DNA of 64,000 nucleotides, taken from Loxodes magnus. Lineage: Eukaryota > Ciliophora > Karyorelictea > Loxodida > Loxodidae. The notes beneath the pieces were generated by a model. It saw only the letters and a program-made list of their open reading frames with translations. It ran no database searches and was not told the DNA's origin. Made by a program: the position numbers and the translations under genes. The DNA is taken from positions 620,001 to 684,000 of the forward strand of contig CAMPDV010000065.1 in NCBI GenBank assembly GCA_946699065.1. Reading direction: 5' to 3'. Positions within the stretch are counted from its first letter, which is position 1. Each line of letters begins with the position of its first letter. Shown piece after piece: positions 12,000-25,716 of the stretch.

Positions 12000-14250
12000 G
12001 TTTGACTGAAATAGAATTTTAAGTAAATTAAAATAAGTGTGACTGAAATAGATTTTTAAGTAAATTAAAATAAGTATGACTGAAATAGAATTTTAAGTAA
12101 ATTAAAATAAGTGTGACTGAAATAGAATTTTAAGTAAATTAAAATAAGTGTGACTGAAATAGAAATTTAAGTAAATTAAAATAAGTGTGACTGAAATAGA
12201 ATTTTAAGTAAATTAAAATAAGTTTGACTGAAATAGAATTTTAAGTAAATTAAAATAAGTGTGACTGAAATAGAATTTTAAGTAAATTAAAATAAGTGTG
12301 ACTGAAATAGAATTTTAAGTAAATTAAAATAAGTTTGACTGAAATAGAATTTTAAGTAAATTAAAATCAGTTTGACTGAAATAGAATTTTAAGTAAATCA
12401 AAATAGTTTGACTGAAATAGAAATTTAAGTAAATTAAAATAAGTTTGACTGAAATAGAATTTTAAGTAAATTAAAATCAGTTTGACTGAAATAGATTTTT
12501 AAGTAAATTAAAATAAGTATGACTGAAATAGAATTTTAAGTAAATTAAAATAAGTGTGACTGAAATAGAATTTTAAGTAAATTAAAATCAGTTTGACTGA
12601 AATAGATTTTTAAGCAAATTAAAATCAGTGTGACTGAAATAGAATTTTAAGTAAATTAAAATAAGTATGACTGAAATAGAAATTTAAGTAAATTAAAATA
12701 AGTTTGACTGAAATAGAATTTTAAGTAAATTAAAATAAGTGTGACTGAAATAGATTTTCAAGTAAATTTAAAAAAGTATGACTGAAAAAGTATTTTAAGT
12801 AAACTAAAATAAGTTTGACTGAAATAGAATTTTAAGTAAATTAAAATAAGTTAGACTGAAATAGAAATTTAAGTAAATTAAAATAAGTGTGACTGAAATA
12901 TAATTTTAAGTAAATTAAAATAAGTTTGACTGAAATAGAATTTTAAGTAAATTAAAATAAGTGTGACTGAAATAGAATTTTAAGTAAATTAAAATAGTGT
13001 GACTGAAATAGAATTTTAAGTAAATTAAAATCAGTTTGACTGAAAAAGTATTTTAAGTAAATTAAAATAAGTGTGACTGAAAAAGTATTTTAAGTAAATT
13101 AAAATAAGTATGACTGAAATGGAATTTTAAGTAAATTAAAATAAGTGTGACTGAAATAGAATTTAAAAAATAAATGAATAAGTTTGACTGAAAAAGTATT
13201 TTAAGTAAATTAAAATAAGTATGACTGAAATGGAATTTTAAGTAAATTAAAATAAGTATGACTGAAATAGAAATTTAAGTAAATTAAAATAAGTGTGACT
13301 GAAATAGAATTTTAAGTAAATTAAAATAAGTGTGACTGAAATAGATTTTCAAGTAAATTTAAAAAAGTATGACTGAAATAGAATTTTAAGTAAATTAAAA
13401 TAAGTGTGACTGAAAAAGTATTTTAAGTAAATTAAAATAAATATGACTGAATCAGAATTTTAAGTAAATTAAAAATGTTTGACTGAAATAGAATTTTAAG
13501 TAAATTAAAATAAGTATGACTGAAATTGAATTTTAAGTAAATTAAAATAAGTGAGACTGAAAAAGTATTTTAAGTAAATTAAAATCAGTATGACTGAAAT
13601 AGAATTTTAAGTAAATTAAAATAAGTTTGACTGAAATAGAATTTTAAGTAAATTTATGAATAAGTTTGACTGAAATAGAATTTTAAGTAAATTAAAATAA
13701 GTGTGACTGAAATAGATTTTTAAGTAAATTAAAATAAGTATGACTGAAATAGAATTTTAAGTAAATTAAAATAAGTGTGACTGAAATAGAATTTTAAGTA
13801 AATTAAAATAAGTGTGACTGAAATAGAAATTTAAGTAAATTAAAATAAGTGTGACTGAAATAGAATTTTAAGTAAATTAAAATAAGTTTGACTGAAATAG
13901 AATTTTAAGTAAATTAAAATAAGTGTGACTGAAATAGAATTTTAAGTAAATTAAAATAAGTGTGACTGAAATAGAATTTTAAGTAAATTAAAATAAGTTT
14001 GACTGAAATAGAATTTTAAGTAAATTAAAATCAGTTTGACTGAAATAGAATTTTAAGTAAATCAAAATAGTTTGACTGAAATAGAAATTTAAGTAAATTA
14101 AAATAAGTTTGACTGAAATAGAATTTTAAGTAAATTAAAATCAGTTTGACTGAAATAGATTTTTAAGTAAATTAAAATAAGTATGACTGAAATAGAATTT
14201 TAAGTAAATTAAAATAAGTGTGACTGAAATAGAATTTTAAGTAAATTAAA
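12000..14250. repeat. 1,664-bp-offset block pair (12.0 and 13.7 kb)
   Basis: Bases 12,000-12,586 match 13,664-14,250 at offset 1,664 (45 monomers less 1 bp). The AAATCAAAATAG marker lies at 12,395 and 14,059, and the order of AAGTGTG, AAGTTTG, GATTTTTAAG and GAAATTTAAG units is the same. The stretch between the copies (12,587-13,663) is related but rearranged repeat. Part of the first copy also recurs at 46.3 kb. Confidence 0.85.
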
Positions 14251-14399
14251 ATAAGTTTGAATGAAATAGAATTTTAAGTAAATTAAAATAAGTGTTACTG
14301 AAATAGAATTTCAAGTAAATTAAAATAAGTGTGACTGAAATAGAATTTTTAGTAAATTAAAATCAGTTTGACTGAAATAGAATTTTAAATAAATTAAAA

Positions 14400-17300
14400 T
14401 CAGTGTGATGAAATAGAATTTTAAGTAAATTAAAATAGTATGACTGAAATAGAATTTTAAGTAAATTAAAATCAGTTTAACTGAAATAGAATTTTAAGTA
14501 AATTAAAATCAGTTTGACTGAAATAGATTTTTAAGCAAATTAAAATAGTATGACTGAAATAGAATTTTAAGTAAATTAAAATAAGTATGACTGAAATAGA
14601 ATTTTAAGTAAATTAAAATAAGTTTGACTGAAATAGAATTTTAAGTAAATTAAAATCAGTTTGACTGAAATAGATTTTTAAGTAAATTAAAATAAGTGTG
14701 ACTGAAATAGAATTTTAAGTAAATTAAAAAAGTATGAATGAAATAGAATTTTAAGTAAATTAAAATAAGTTTGAATGAAATAGAATTTTAAGTAAATTAA
14801 AATCAGTTTGACTGAATAGTATTTTAAGTAAATTAAAATAGTTTGACTGAAATATAATATTAAGTAAATTAAAATAAGTTTGACTGAAATAGATTTTTAA
14901 GTAAATTAAAATAAGTTTGACTGAAATAGATTTTAAAAAATAAATGAATAAGTTTGACTGAAAAAGTATTTTAAGTAAATTAAAATCAGTGTGACTGAAA
15001 TAGAATTTTAAATAAATTAAAATCAGTGTGACTGAAATAGAATTTTAAGTAAATTAAAATAAGTTTGACTGAAATAGATTTTTAAGCAAATTAAAATAGT
15101 ATGACTGAAATAGAATTTTAAGTAAATTAAAATAAGTATGACTGAAATAGAAATTTAAGTAAATTAAAATAAGTTTGACTGAAATAGAATTTTAAGTAAA
15201 TTAAAATAAGTGTGACTGAAATAGATTTTCAAGTAAATTTAAAAAAGTATGACTGAAAAAGTATTTTAAGTAAATTAAAATAGTTTGACTGAAATATAAT
15301 ATTAAGTAAATTAAAATCAGTGTGACTGAAATAGAATTTTAAATAAATTAAAATCAGTGTGATGAAATACAATTTAAAAAATTTATGAATAAGTTTGACT
15401 GAAATAGAATTTTAAGTAAATTAAAATAAGTTTGAATGAAATAGAATTTTAAGTAAATTAAAATCAGTTTGACTGAAAAAGTATTTTAAGTAAATTAAAA
15501 TAGTGTGACTGAAATAGAATTTTAAGTAAATTAAAATAAGTTTGAATGAAATAGAATTTTAAGTAAATTAAAATCAGTTTGACTGAAATAGAATTTTAAG
15601 TAAATTAAAATCAGTTTGACTGAAATAGAATTTTAAGTAAATTAAAATAAGTTTGAATGAAATAGAATTTTAAGTAAATTAAAATCAGTTTGACTGAAAT
15701 AGAATTTAAAAAATAAATGAATAAGTTTGACTGAAAAAGTATTTTAAGTAAATTAAAATAAGTGTGACTTAAAAGAATTTTAAGTAAATTAAAATCAGTT
15801 TGAATGAAATTGAATTTTAAGTAAATTAAAATCAGTTTGACTGAAATAGAATTTTAAGTAAATTAAAATCAGTTTGACTGAAATAGAATTTTAAGTAAAT
15901 TAAAATAAGTGTGACTGAAATAGAATTTTAAGTAAATTAAAATAAATGTAACTGAAATAGAATTTTAAGTAAATTAAAATAAGATTGACTGAAATAGAAT
16001 TTTAAGTAAATTAAAATAAGTTTTACTGAAATAGAATTTTAAGTAAATTAAAATAAGTGTGACTGAAATAGAAATTTAAGTAAATTAAAATAAGTGTGAC
16101 TGAAATAGAATTTTAAGTAAATTAAAATAAGTTTGACTGAAATAGAATTTTAAGTAAATTAAAATAAGTGTGACTGAAATAGAATTTTAAGTAAATTAAA
16201 ATAAGTGTGACTGAAATAGAATTTTAAGTAAATTAAAATAAGTGTTACTGAAATAGAATTTCAAGTAAATTAAAATAAGTGTGACTGAAATAGAATTTTA
16301 AGTAAATTAAAATAAGTGTGACTGAAATAGAATTTTAAGTAAATTAAAATAAGTTTGACTGAAATAGAATTTTAAGTAAATTAAAATAAGTGTGACTGAA
16401 ATAGAATTTTAAGTAAATTAAAATAAGTGTGACTGAAATAGATTTTTAAGTAAATTAAAATCAGTGTGATGAAATAGAATTTTAAGTAAATTAAAATAGT
16501 ATGACTGAAATAGAATTTTAAGTAAATTAAAATCAGTTTAACTGAAATAGAATTTTAAGTAAATTAAAATCAGTTTGACTGAAATAGATTTTTAAGCAAA
16601 TTAAAATAGTATGACTGAAATAGAATTTTAAGTAAATTAAAATAAGTATGACTGAAATAGAAATTTAAGTAAATTAAAATAAGTTTGACTGAAATAGAAT
16701 TTTAAGTAAATTAAAATCAGTTTGACTGAAATAGATTTTTAAGTAAATTAAAATAAGTGTGACTGAAATAGAATTTTAAGTAAATTAAAAAAGTATGAAT
16801 GAAATAGAATTTTAAGTAAATTAAAATAAGTTTGAATGAAATAGAATTTTAAGTAAATTAAAATCAGTTTGACTGAATAGTATTTTAAGTAAATTAAAAT
16901 AGTTTGACTGAAATATAATATTAATTAAATTAAAATAAGTTTGACTGAAATAGATTTTTAAGTAAATTAAAATAAGTTTGACTGAAATAGATTTTAAAAA
17001 ATAAATGAATAAGTTTGACTGAAAAAGTATTTTAAGTAAATTAAAATCAGTGTGACTGAAATAGAATTTTAAATAAATTAAAATCAGTGTGACTGAAATA
17101 GAATTTTAAGTAAATTAAAATAAGTTTGACTGAAATAGATTTTTAAGCAAATTAAAATAGTATGACTGAAATAGAATTTTAAGTAAATTAAAATAAGTAT
17201 GACTGAAATAGAAATTTAAGTAAATTAAAATAAGTTTGACTGAAATAGAATTTTAAGTAAATTAAAATAAGTGTGACTGAAATAGATTTTCAAGTAAATT

Positions 17301-18306
17301 TAAAAAAGTATGACTGAAAAAGTATTTTAAGTAAATTAAAATAGTTTGACTGAAATATAATATTAAGTAAATTAAAATCAGTGTGACTGAAATAGAATTT
17401 TAAATAAATTAAAATCAGTGTGATGAAATACAATTTAAAAAATTTATGAATAAGTTTGACTGAAATAGAATTTTAAGTAAATTAAAATAAGTTTGAATGA
17501 AATAGAATTTTAAGTAAATTAAAATCAGTTTGACTGAAAAAGTATTTTAAGTAAATTAAAATAGTGTGACTGAAATAGAATTTTAAGTAAATTAAAATAA
17601 GTTTGAATGAAATAGAATTTTAAGCAAATTAAAATAAGTTTGACTGAAATAGAATTTTAAGTAAATTAAAATCAGTTTGACTGAAATAGAATTTTAAGTA
17701 AATTAAAATAAGTTTGAATGAAATAGAATTTTAAGTAAATTAAAATCAGTTTGACTGAAATAGAATTTAAAAAATAAATGAATAAGTTTGACTGAAAAAG
17801 TATTTTAAGTAAATTAAAATAAGTGTGACTTAAAAGAATTTTAAGTAAATTAAAATCAGTTTGAATGAAATTGAATTTTAAGTAAATTAAAATCAGTTTG
17901 ACTGAAATAGAATTTTAAGTAAATTAAAATCAGTTTGACTGAAATAGAATTTTAAGTAAATTAAAATAAGTGTGACTGAAATAGAATTTTAAGTAAATTA
18001 AAATAAATGTAACTGAAATAGAATTTTAAGTAAATTAAAATAAGTGTGACTGAAATAGATTTTTAAGTAAATTAAAATAAGTTTTACTGAAATAGAATTT
18101 TAAGTAAATTAAAATAAGTGTGACTGAAATAGAAATTTAAGTAAATTAAAATAAGTGTGACTGAAATAGAATTTTAAGTAAATTAAAATAAGTTTGACTG
18201 AAATAGAATTTTAAGTAAATTAAAATAAGTGTGACTGAAATAGAATTTTAAGTAAATTAAAATAAGTGTGACTGAAATAGAATTTTAAGTAAATTAAAAT
18301 AAGTTT
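14400..18306. repeat. 2,061-bp higher-order repeat, two tandem copies
   Basis: A block of about 56 monomers is tandemly duplicated: 14,400-16,245 aligns with 16,461-18,306 at a constant offset of 2,061. I checked the offset at several places across the block (for example GTGTGATG at 14,403 and 16,464, AGTGTGACTTAAAAG at 15,761 and 17,822, and GTTTTACTG at 16,020 and 18,081). I noted only scattered single substitutions: GAATTTTAAG against GAAATTTAAG near 14,600/16,661, AAGTAAATT against AATTAAATT near 14,863/16,924, AAGTAAATTAAAATCAG against AAGCAAATTAAAATAAG near 15,565/17,626, and AAGATTG against AAGTGTG near 15,981/18,042. Identity is probably about 99%. This is the longest clean tandem higher-order repeat in the left half. 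Confidence 0.92.
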
Positions 18307-19325
18307 GACTGAAATAGAATTTTAAGTAAATTAAAATAAGTGTGACTGAAATAGAATTTTAAGTAAATTAAAATAAGTGTGACTGAAATAGAATTTTAAG
18401 TAAATTAAAATAAATATGACTGAAATAGAAATTTAAGTAAACTAAAATAAGTTTGACTGAAATAGAAATTTAAGTAAACTAAAATAAGTTTGACTGAAAT
18501 AGAATTTTAAGTACATTAAAATAAGTTAGACTGAAATAGAAATTTAAGTAAATTAAAATAAGTGTGACTGAAATAGAATTTTAAGTAAATTAAAATCAGT
18601 GTGACTGAAATAGAATTTTAAGTAAATTAAAATAAGTGTGACTGAAATAGAATTTTAAGTAAATTAAAATAAGTGTGACTGAAATAGAATTTTAAGTAAA
18701 TTAAAATAAGTTTGACTGAAATAGAATTTTAAGTAAATTTAAATCAGTTTGACTGAAATAGAATTTTAAGTAAATCAAAATAGTTTGACTGAAATAGAAA
18801 TTTAAGTAAATTAAAATAAGTTTGACTGAAATAGAATTTTAAGTAAATTAAAATAAGTTTGACTGAAATAGAATTTTAAGTAAATTAAAATAAGTATGAC
18901 TGAAATAGAATTTTAAGTAAATTAAAAAAGTATGAATGAAATAGAATTTTAAGTAAATTAAAATAAGTTTGAATGAAATGGAATTTTAAGTAAATTAAAA
19001 TAAGTGTGACTGAAAAATGAATTTTAAGTAAATTAAAATCAGTTTGACTGAAATATAATTTTAAGTAAATTAAAATAAGTGTGACTGAAATAGATTTTTA
19101 AGTAAATTAAAATACGTTTGACTGAAATAGAATTTAAAAAATAAATGAATAAGTTTGACTGAAAAAGTATTTTAAGTAAATTAAAATAAGTGTGACTGAA
19201 ATAGAATTTTAAGTAAATTAAAATAAGTGTGACTGAAATAGAAATTTAAGTAAATTAAAATAAGTGTGACTGAAATAGAATTTTAAGTAAATTAAAATCA
19301 GTTTGACTGAAATAGAATTTTAAGC

Positions 19326-19717
19326 AAATTAAAATAAGTATGACTGAAATAGAAATTTAAGTAAATTAAAATAAGTTTGACTGAAATAGAATTTTAAGTA
19401 AATTAAAATCAGTTTGACTGAAATAGATTTTTAAGTAAATTAAAATAAGTATGACTGAAATAGAATTTTAAGTAAATTAAAAAAGTATGAATGAAATAGA
19501 ATTTTAAGTAAATTAAAATAAGTTTGAATGAAATAGAATTTTAAGTAAATTAAAATCAGTTTGACTGACAAAGTATTTTAAGTAAATTAAAATAGTTTGA
19601 CTGAAATATAATATTAAGTAAATTAAAATAAGTTTGACTGAAATAGATTTTTAAGTAAATTAAAATCAGTTTGACTGAAATAGAATTTAAAAAATAAATG
19701 AATAAGTTTGACTGAAA
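19326..19717. repeat. Block repeated at 21,171-21,562 (offset 1,845)
   Basis: About 390 bp recurs at offset 1,845. It includes the rare TGACAAAGTATTTT unit (TGACA at 19,566 and 21,411), the TATAATATTAAG unit and the AATTTAAAAAATAAATG unit. The same TGACAAAG variant also occurs at 6,491 with the same following units, so this is a domain 1 type segment lying inside the homogeneous centre. Confidence 0.83.
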
Positions 19718-21610
19718 AAGTATTTTAAGTAAATTAAAATAAGTGTGACTTAAAAGAATTTTAAGTAAATTAAAATCAGTTTGACTGAAATAGAATTTTA
19801 AGTAAATTAAAATAAGTGTGACTGAAATAAAATTTTAAGTAAATTAAAATAAGTGTGACTGAAATAGAATTTAAAAAATAAATGAATAAGTTTGACTGAA
19901 ATAGAATTTTAAGTAAATTAAAATAAGTGTGACTGAAATAGAATTTTAAGTAAATTAAAATAAGTTTGAATGAAATAGAATTTTAAGTAAATTAAAATAA
20001 GTGTGACTGAAATAGAAATTTAAGTAAATTAAAATAAGTGTGACTGAAATAGAATTTTAAGTAAATTAAAATAAGTTTGACTGAAATAGAATTTTAAGTA
20101 AATTAAAATAAGTGTGACTGAAATAGAATTTTAAGTAAATTAAAATAAGTGTGACTGAAATAGAATTTTAAGTAAATTAAAATAAGTTTGACTGAAATAG
20201 AATTTTAAGTAAATTAAAATAAGTGTGACTGAAATAGAATTTTAAGTAAATTAAAATAAGTGTGACTGAAATAGAATTTTAAGTAAATTAAAATAAGTTT
20301 GACTGAAATAGAATTTTAAGTAAATTAAAATAAGTTTGACTGAAATAGAATTTTAAGTAAATTAAAATAAGTGTGACTGAAATAGAAATTTTAGTAAATT
20401 AAAATAAGTGTGACTGAAATAGAATTTTAAGTAAATTAAAATAAGTGTGACTGAAATAGAAATTTAAGTAAATTAAAATAAGTGTGACTGAAATAGAATT
20501 TTAAGTAAATTAAAATAAGTTTGACTGAAATAGAATTTTAAGTAAATTAAAATAAGTGTGACTGAAATAGAATTTTAAGTAAATTAAAATAAGTGTGACT
20601 GAAATAGAATTTTAAGTAAATTAAAATAAGTGTGACTGAAATAGAATTTTAAGTAAATTAAAATAAGTTTGACTGAAATAGAATTTTAAGTAAATTAAAA
20701 TCAGTTTGACTGAAATAGAATTTTAAGTAAATTAAAATAAGTGTGACTGAAATAGAATTTTAAGTAAATTAAAATCAGTTTGACTGAAATAGAATTTTAA
20801 GCAAATTAAAATAAGTTTGACTGAAATAGATTTTTAAGTAAATTAAAATAAGTTTGACTGAAATAGAATTTTAAGTAAATTAAAATAAGTGTGACTGAAA
20901 TAGATTTTTAAGTAAATTAAAATAAGTATGACTGAAATAGAATTTTAAGTAAATTAAAATAAGTTTGACTGAAATAGAATTTAAAAAATAAATGAATAAG
21001 TTTGACTGAAAAAGTATTTTAAGTAAATTAAAATAAGTGTGACTGAAAAGAATTTTAAGTAAATTAAAATCAGTTTAACTGAAATAGAATTTTAAGTAAA
21101 TTAAAATAAGTTTGACTGAAATAGATTTTTAAGCAAATTAAAATAGTATGACTGAAATAGAATTTTAAGTAAATTAAAATAAGTATGACTGAAATAGAAA
21201 TTTAAGTAAATTAAAATAAGTTTGACTGAAATAGAATTTTAAGTAAATTAAAATCAGTTTGACTGAAATAGATTTTTAAGTAAATTAAAATAAGTATGAC
21301 TGAAATAGAATTTTAAGTAAATTAAAAAAGTATGAATGAAATAGAATTTTAAGTAAATTAAAATAAGTTTGAATGAAATAGAATTTTAAGTAAATTAAAA
21401 TCAGTTTGACTGACAAAGTATTTTAAGTAAATTAAAATAGTTTGACTGAAATATAATATTAAGTAAATTAAAATAAGTTTGACTGAAATAGATTTTTAAG
21501 TAAATTAAAATCAGTTTGACTGAAATAGAATTTAAAAAATAAATGAATAAGTTTGACTGAAATAGAATTTTAAGTAAATTAAAATCAGTTTGACTGAAAT
21601 AGAATTTTAA

Positions 21611-22590
21611 GCAAATTAAAATAAGTTTGACTGAAATAGATTTTTAAGTAAATTAAAATCAGTTTGACTGAAATAGAATTTTAAGTAAATTAAAATAAGT
21701 GTGACTGAAATAGAATTTTAAGTAAATTAAAATCAGTTTGACTGAAATAGAATTTTAAGCAAATTAAAATAAGTTTGACTGAAATAGATTTTTAAGTAAA
21801 TTAAAATAAGTTTGACTGAAATAGAATTTTAAGTAAATTAAAATAAGTGTGACTGAAATAGATTTTTAAGTAAATTAAAATAAGTGTGACTGAAATAGAA
21901 ATTTAAGTAAATTAAAATAAGTGTGACTGAAATAGAATTTTAAGTAAATTAAAATCAGTTTGACTGAAATAGAATTTTAAGTAAATTAAAATCAGTTTGA
22001 CTGAAATAGAATTTTAAGCAAATTAAAATAAGTTTGACTGAAATAGATTTTTAAGTAAATTAAAATCAGTTTGACTGAAATAGAATTTTAAGTAAATTAA
22101 AATAAGTGTGACTGAAATAGAATTTTAAGTAAATTAAAATCAGTTTGACTGAAATAGAATTTTAAGCAAATTAAAATAAGTTTGACTGAAATAGATTTTT
22201 AAGTAAATTAAAATAAGTTTGACTGAAATAGAATTTTAAGTAAATTAAAATAAGTGTGACTGAAATAGAATTTTAAGTAAATTAAAATCAGTTTGACTGA
22301 AATAGATTTTTAAGTAAATTAAAATCAGTTTGACTGAAATAGAATTTTAAGTAAATTAAAATAAGTGTGACTGAAATAGAATTTTAAGTAAATTAAAATC
22401 AGTTTGACTGAAATAGAATTTTAAGCAAATTAAAATAAGTTTGACTGAAATAGATTTTTAAGTAAATTAAAATAAGTTTGACTGAAATAGAATTTTAAGT
22501 AAATTAAAATAAGTGTGACTGAAATAGAATTTTAAGTAAATTAAAATCAGTTTGACTGAAATAGAATTTTAAGCAAATTAAAATAAGTTT
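21611..22590. repeat. 407-bp (11-monomer) higher-order repeat
   Basis: The GCAAATTAAAATAAG marker unit occurs at 21,611, 21,759, 22,018, 22,166, 22,425 and 22,573. The spacings alternate 148 and 259 bp, which is 4 and 7 monomers, so the period is 407 bp, 11 monomers, repeated about 2.4 times with every monomer exactly 37 bp. Within a period, the unit after the marker carries GATTTTTAAG. A further AAGCAAATT marker at 22,758 breaks the pattern. Confidence 0.87.
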
Positions 22591-24864
22591 GACTGAAATA
22601 GATTTTTAAGTAAATTAAAATAAGTTTGACTGAAATAGAATTTTAAGTAAATTAAAATAAGTGTGACTGAAATAGATTTTTAAGTAAATTAAAATAAGTG
22701 TGACTGAAATAGAAATTTAAGTAAATTAAAATCAGTTTGACTGAAATAGAATTTTAAGCAAATTAAAATAAGTTTGACTGAAATAGATTTTTAAGTAAAT
22801 TAAAATAAGTTTGACTGAAATAGAATTTTAAGTAAATTAAAATAAGTGTGACTGAAATAGATTTTTAAGTAAATTAAAATAAGTATGACTGAAATAGAAT
22901 TTTAAGTAAATTAAAATAAGTGTGACTGAAATAGAATTTTAAGTAAATTAAAATAAGTGTGACTGAAATAGAAATTTAAGTAAATTAAAATAAGTGTGAC
23001 TGAAATAGAATTTTAAGTAAATTAAAATCAGTTTGACTGAAATAGAATTTTAAGTAAATTAAAATCAGTTTGACTGAAATAGATTTTTAAGTAAATTAAA
23101 ATCAGTTTGACTGAAATAGAATTTTAAGTAAATTAAAATAAGTGTGACTGAAATAGAATTTTAAGTAAATTAAAATCAGTTTGACTGAAATAGAATTTTA
23201 AGCAAATTAAAATAAGTTTGACTGAAATAGATTTTTAAGTAAATTAAAATAAGTTTGACTGAAATAGAATTTTAAGTAAATTTAAATCAGTTTGACTGAA
23301 ATAGAATTTTAAGTAAATCAAAATAGTTTGACTGAAATAGAAATTTAAGTAAATTAAAATAAGTTTGACTGAAATAGAATTTTAAGTAAATTAAAATAAG
23401 TTTGACTGAAATAGATTTTTAAGTAAATTAAAATAAGTATGACTGAAATAGAATTTTAAGTAAATTAAAAAAGTATGAATGAAATAGAATTTTAAGCAAA
23501 TTAAAATAAGTTTGACTGAAATAGATTTTTAAGTAAATTAAAATAAGTGTGACTGAAATAGAATTTTAAGTAAATTAAAATAAGTGTGACTGAAATAGAT
23601 TTTTAAGTAAATTAAAATAAGTATGACTGAAATAGAATTTTAAGTAAATTAAAATAAGTGTGACTGAAATAGAATTTAAAAAATAAATGAATAAGTTTGA
23701 CTGAAATAGAATTTTAAGTAAATTAAAATAAGTGTGACTGAAATAGAAATTTTAGTAAATTAAAATAAGTGTGACTGAAATAGAATTTTAAGTAAATTAA
23801 AATAAGTTTGACTGAAATAGAATTTTAAGTAAATTAAAATAAGTTTGACTGAAATAGAATTTTAAGTAAATTAAAATAAGTGTGACTGAAATAGAAATTT
23901 TAGTAAATTAAAATAAGTGTGACTGAAATAGAATTTTAAGTAAATTAAAATAAGTGTGACTGAAATAGAAATTTAAGTAAATTAAAATAAGTGTGACTGA
24001 AATAGAATTTTAAGTAAATTAAAATAAGTGTGACTGAAATAGAATTTTAAGTAAATTAAAATAAGTTTGACTGAAATAGAATTTTAAGTAAATTAAAATA
24101 AGTTTGACTGAAATAGAATTTTAAGTAAATTAAAATAAGTGTGACTGAAATAGAAATTTTAGTAAATTAAAATAAGTGTGACTGAAATAGAATTTTAAGT
24201 AAATTAAAATAAGTGTGACTGAAATAGAAATTTAAGTAAATTAAAATAAGTGTGACTGAAATAGAATTTTAAGTAAATTAAAATAAGTTTGACTGAAATA
24301 GAATTTTAAGTAAATTAAAATAAGTGTGACTGAAATAGAATTTTAAGTAAATTAAAATAAGTTTGACTGAAATAGAATTTTAAGTAAATTAAAATAAGTG
24401 TGACTGAAATAGAATTTTAAGTAAATTAAAATAAGTTTGACTGAAATAGAATTTTAAGTAAATTAAAATCAGTTTGACTGAAATAGAATTTTAAGTAAAT
24501 TAAAATAAGTGTGACTGAAATAGAATTTTAAGTAAATTAAAATCAGTTTGACTGAAATAGAATTTTAAGCAAATTAAAATAAGTTTGACTGAAATAGATT
24601 TTTAAGTAAATTAAAATAAGTTTGACTGAAATAGAATTTTAAGTAAATTAAAATAAGTGTGACTGAAATAGATTTTTAAGTAAATTAAAATAAGTATGAC
24701 TGAAATAGAATTTTAAGTAAATTAAAATAAGTGTGACTGAAATAGAATTTTAAGTAAATTAAAATAAGTGTGACTGAAATAGAAATTTAAGTAAATTAAA
24801 ATAAGTGTGACTGAAATAGAATTTTAAGTAAATTAAAATCAGTTTGACTGAAATAGAATTTTAA

Positions 24865-25716
24865 GCAAATTAAAATAAGTTTGACTGAAATAGATTTTTA
24901 AGTAAATTAAAATCAGTTTGACTGAAATAGAATTTTAAGTAAATTAAAATAAGTGTGACTGAAATAGAATTTTAAGTAAATTAAAATCAGTTTGACTGAA
25001 ATAGAATTTTAAGCAAATTAAAATAAGTTTGACTGAAATAGATTTTTAAGTAAATTAAAATAAGTTTGACTGAAATAGAATTTTAAGTAAATTAAAATAA
25101 GTGTGACTGAAATAGATTTTTAAGTAAATTAAAATAAGTGTGACTGAAATAGAAATTTAAGTAAATTAAAATAAGTGTGACTGAAATAGAATTTTAAGTA
25201 AATTAAAATCAGTTTGACTGAAATAGAATTTTAAGTAAATTAAAATCAGTTTGACTGAAATAGAATTTTAAGCAAATTAAAATAAGTTTGACTGAAATAG
25301 ATTTTTAAGTAAATTAAAATCAGTTTGACTGAAATAGAATTTTAAGTAAATTAAAATAAGTGTGACTGAAATAGAATTTTAAGTAAATTAAAATCAGTTT
25401 GACTGAAATAGAATTTTAAGCAAATTAAAATAAGTTTGACTGAAATAGATTTTTAAGTAAATTAAAATAAGTTTGACTGAAATAGAATTTTAAGTAAATT
25501 AAAATAAGTGTGACTGAAATAGATTTTTAAGTAAATTAAAATAAGTGTGACTGAAATAGAAATTTAAGTAAATTAAAATAAGTGTGACTGAAATAGAATT
25601 TTAAGTAAATTAAAATCAGTTTGACTGAAATAGAATTTTAAGTAAATTAAAATAAGTGTGACTGAAATAGAATTTTAAGTAAATTAAAATCAGTTTGACT
25701 GAAATAGAATTTTAAG
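24865..25716. repeat. Second run of the 407-bp higher-order repeat
   Basis: The same 4+7 monomer pattern reappears: AAGCAAATT markers at 24,865, 25,013, 25,272 and 25,420 (148, 259, 148 bp), followed by 25,716 and 25,864 with a 296-bp (8-monomer) step. The two runs are separated by about 2.3 kb of repeat without regular marker spacing. This suggests one 11-monomer block that spread and was then interrupted or partly rearranged. Confidence 0.83.

Larger units (their letters stand above)
1..18300. repeat. Array domain 1: mixed monomer classes
   Basis: No gene is present. This part mixes many monomer classes: the AAAAAGTATTTT class; 36-bp units reading AAAATAGTTTG or AAAATAGTATG; units with GTGTGATGAAATACAATTT; units with AATTTAAAAAATAAATG or AATTTAAAAAATTTATG; units with ATTTTCAAG followed by TTTAAAAAAG; and ATATAATATTAAG. 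These classes recur in fixed neighbour orders, which is how block duplications can be recognised. The variety and frequent one-base indels suggest an older, less homogenised part than the centre. The right edge is set where the 2,061-bp duplication ends and is approximate. Confidence 0.75.
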
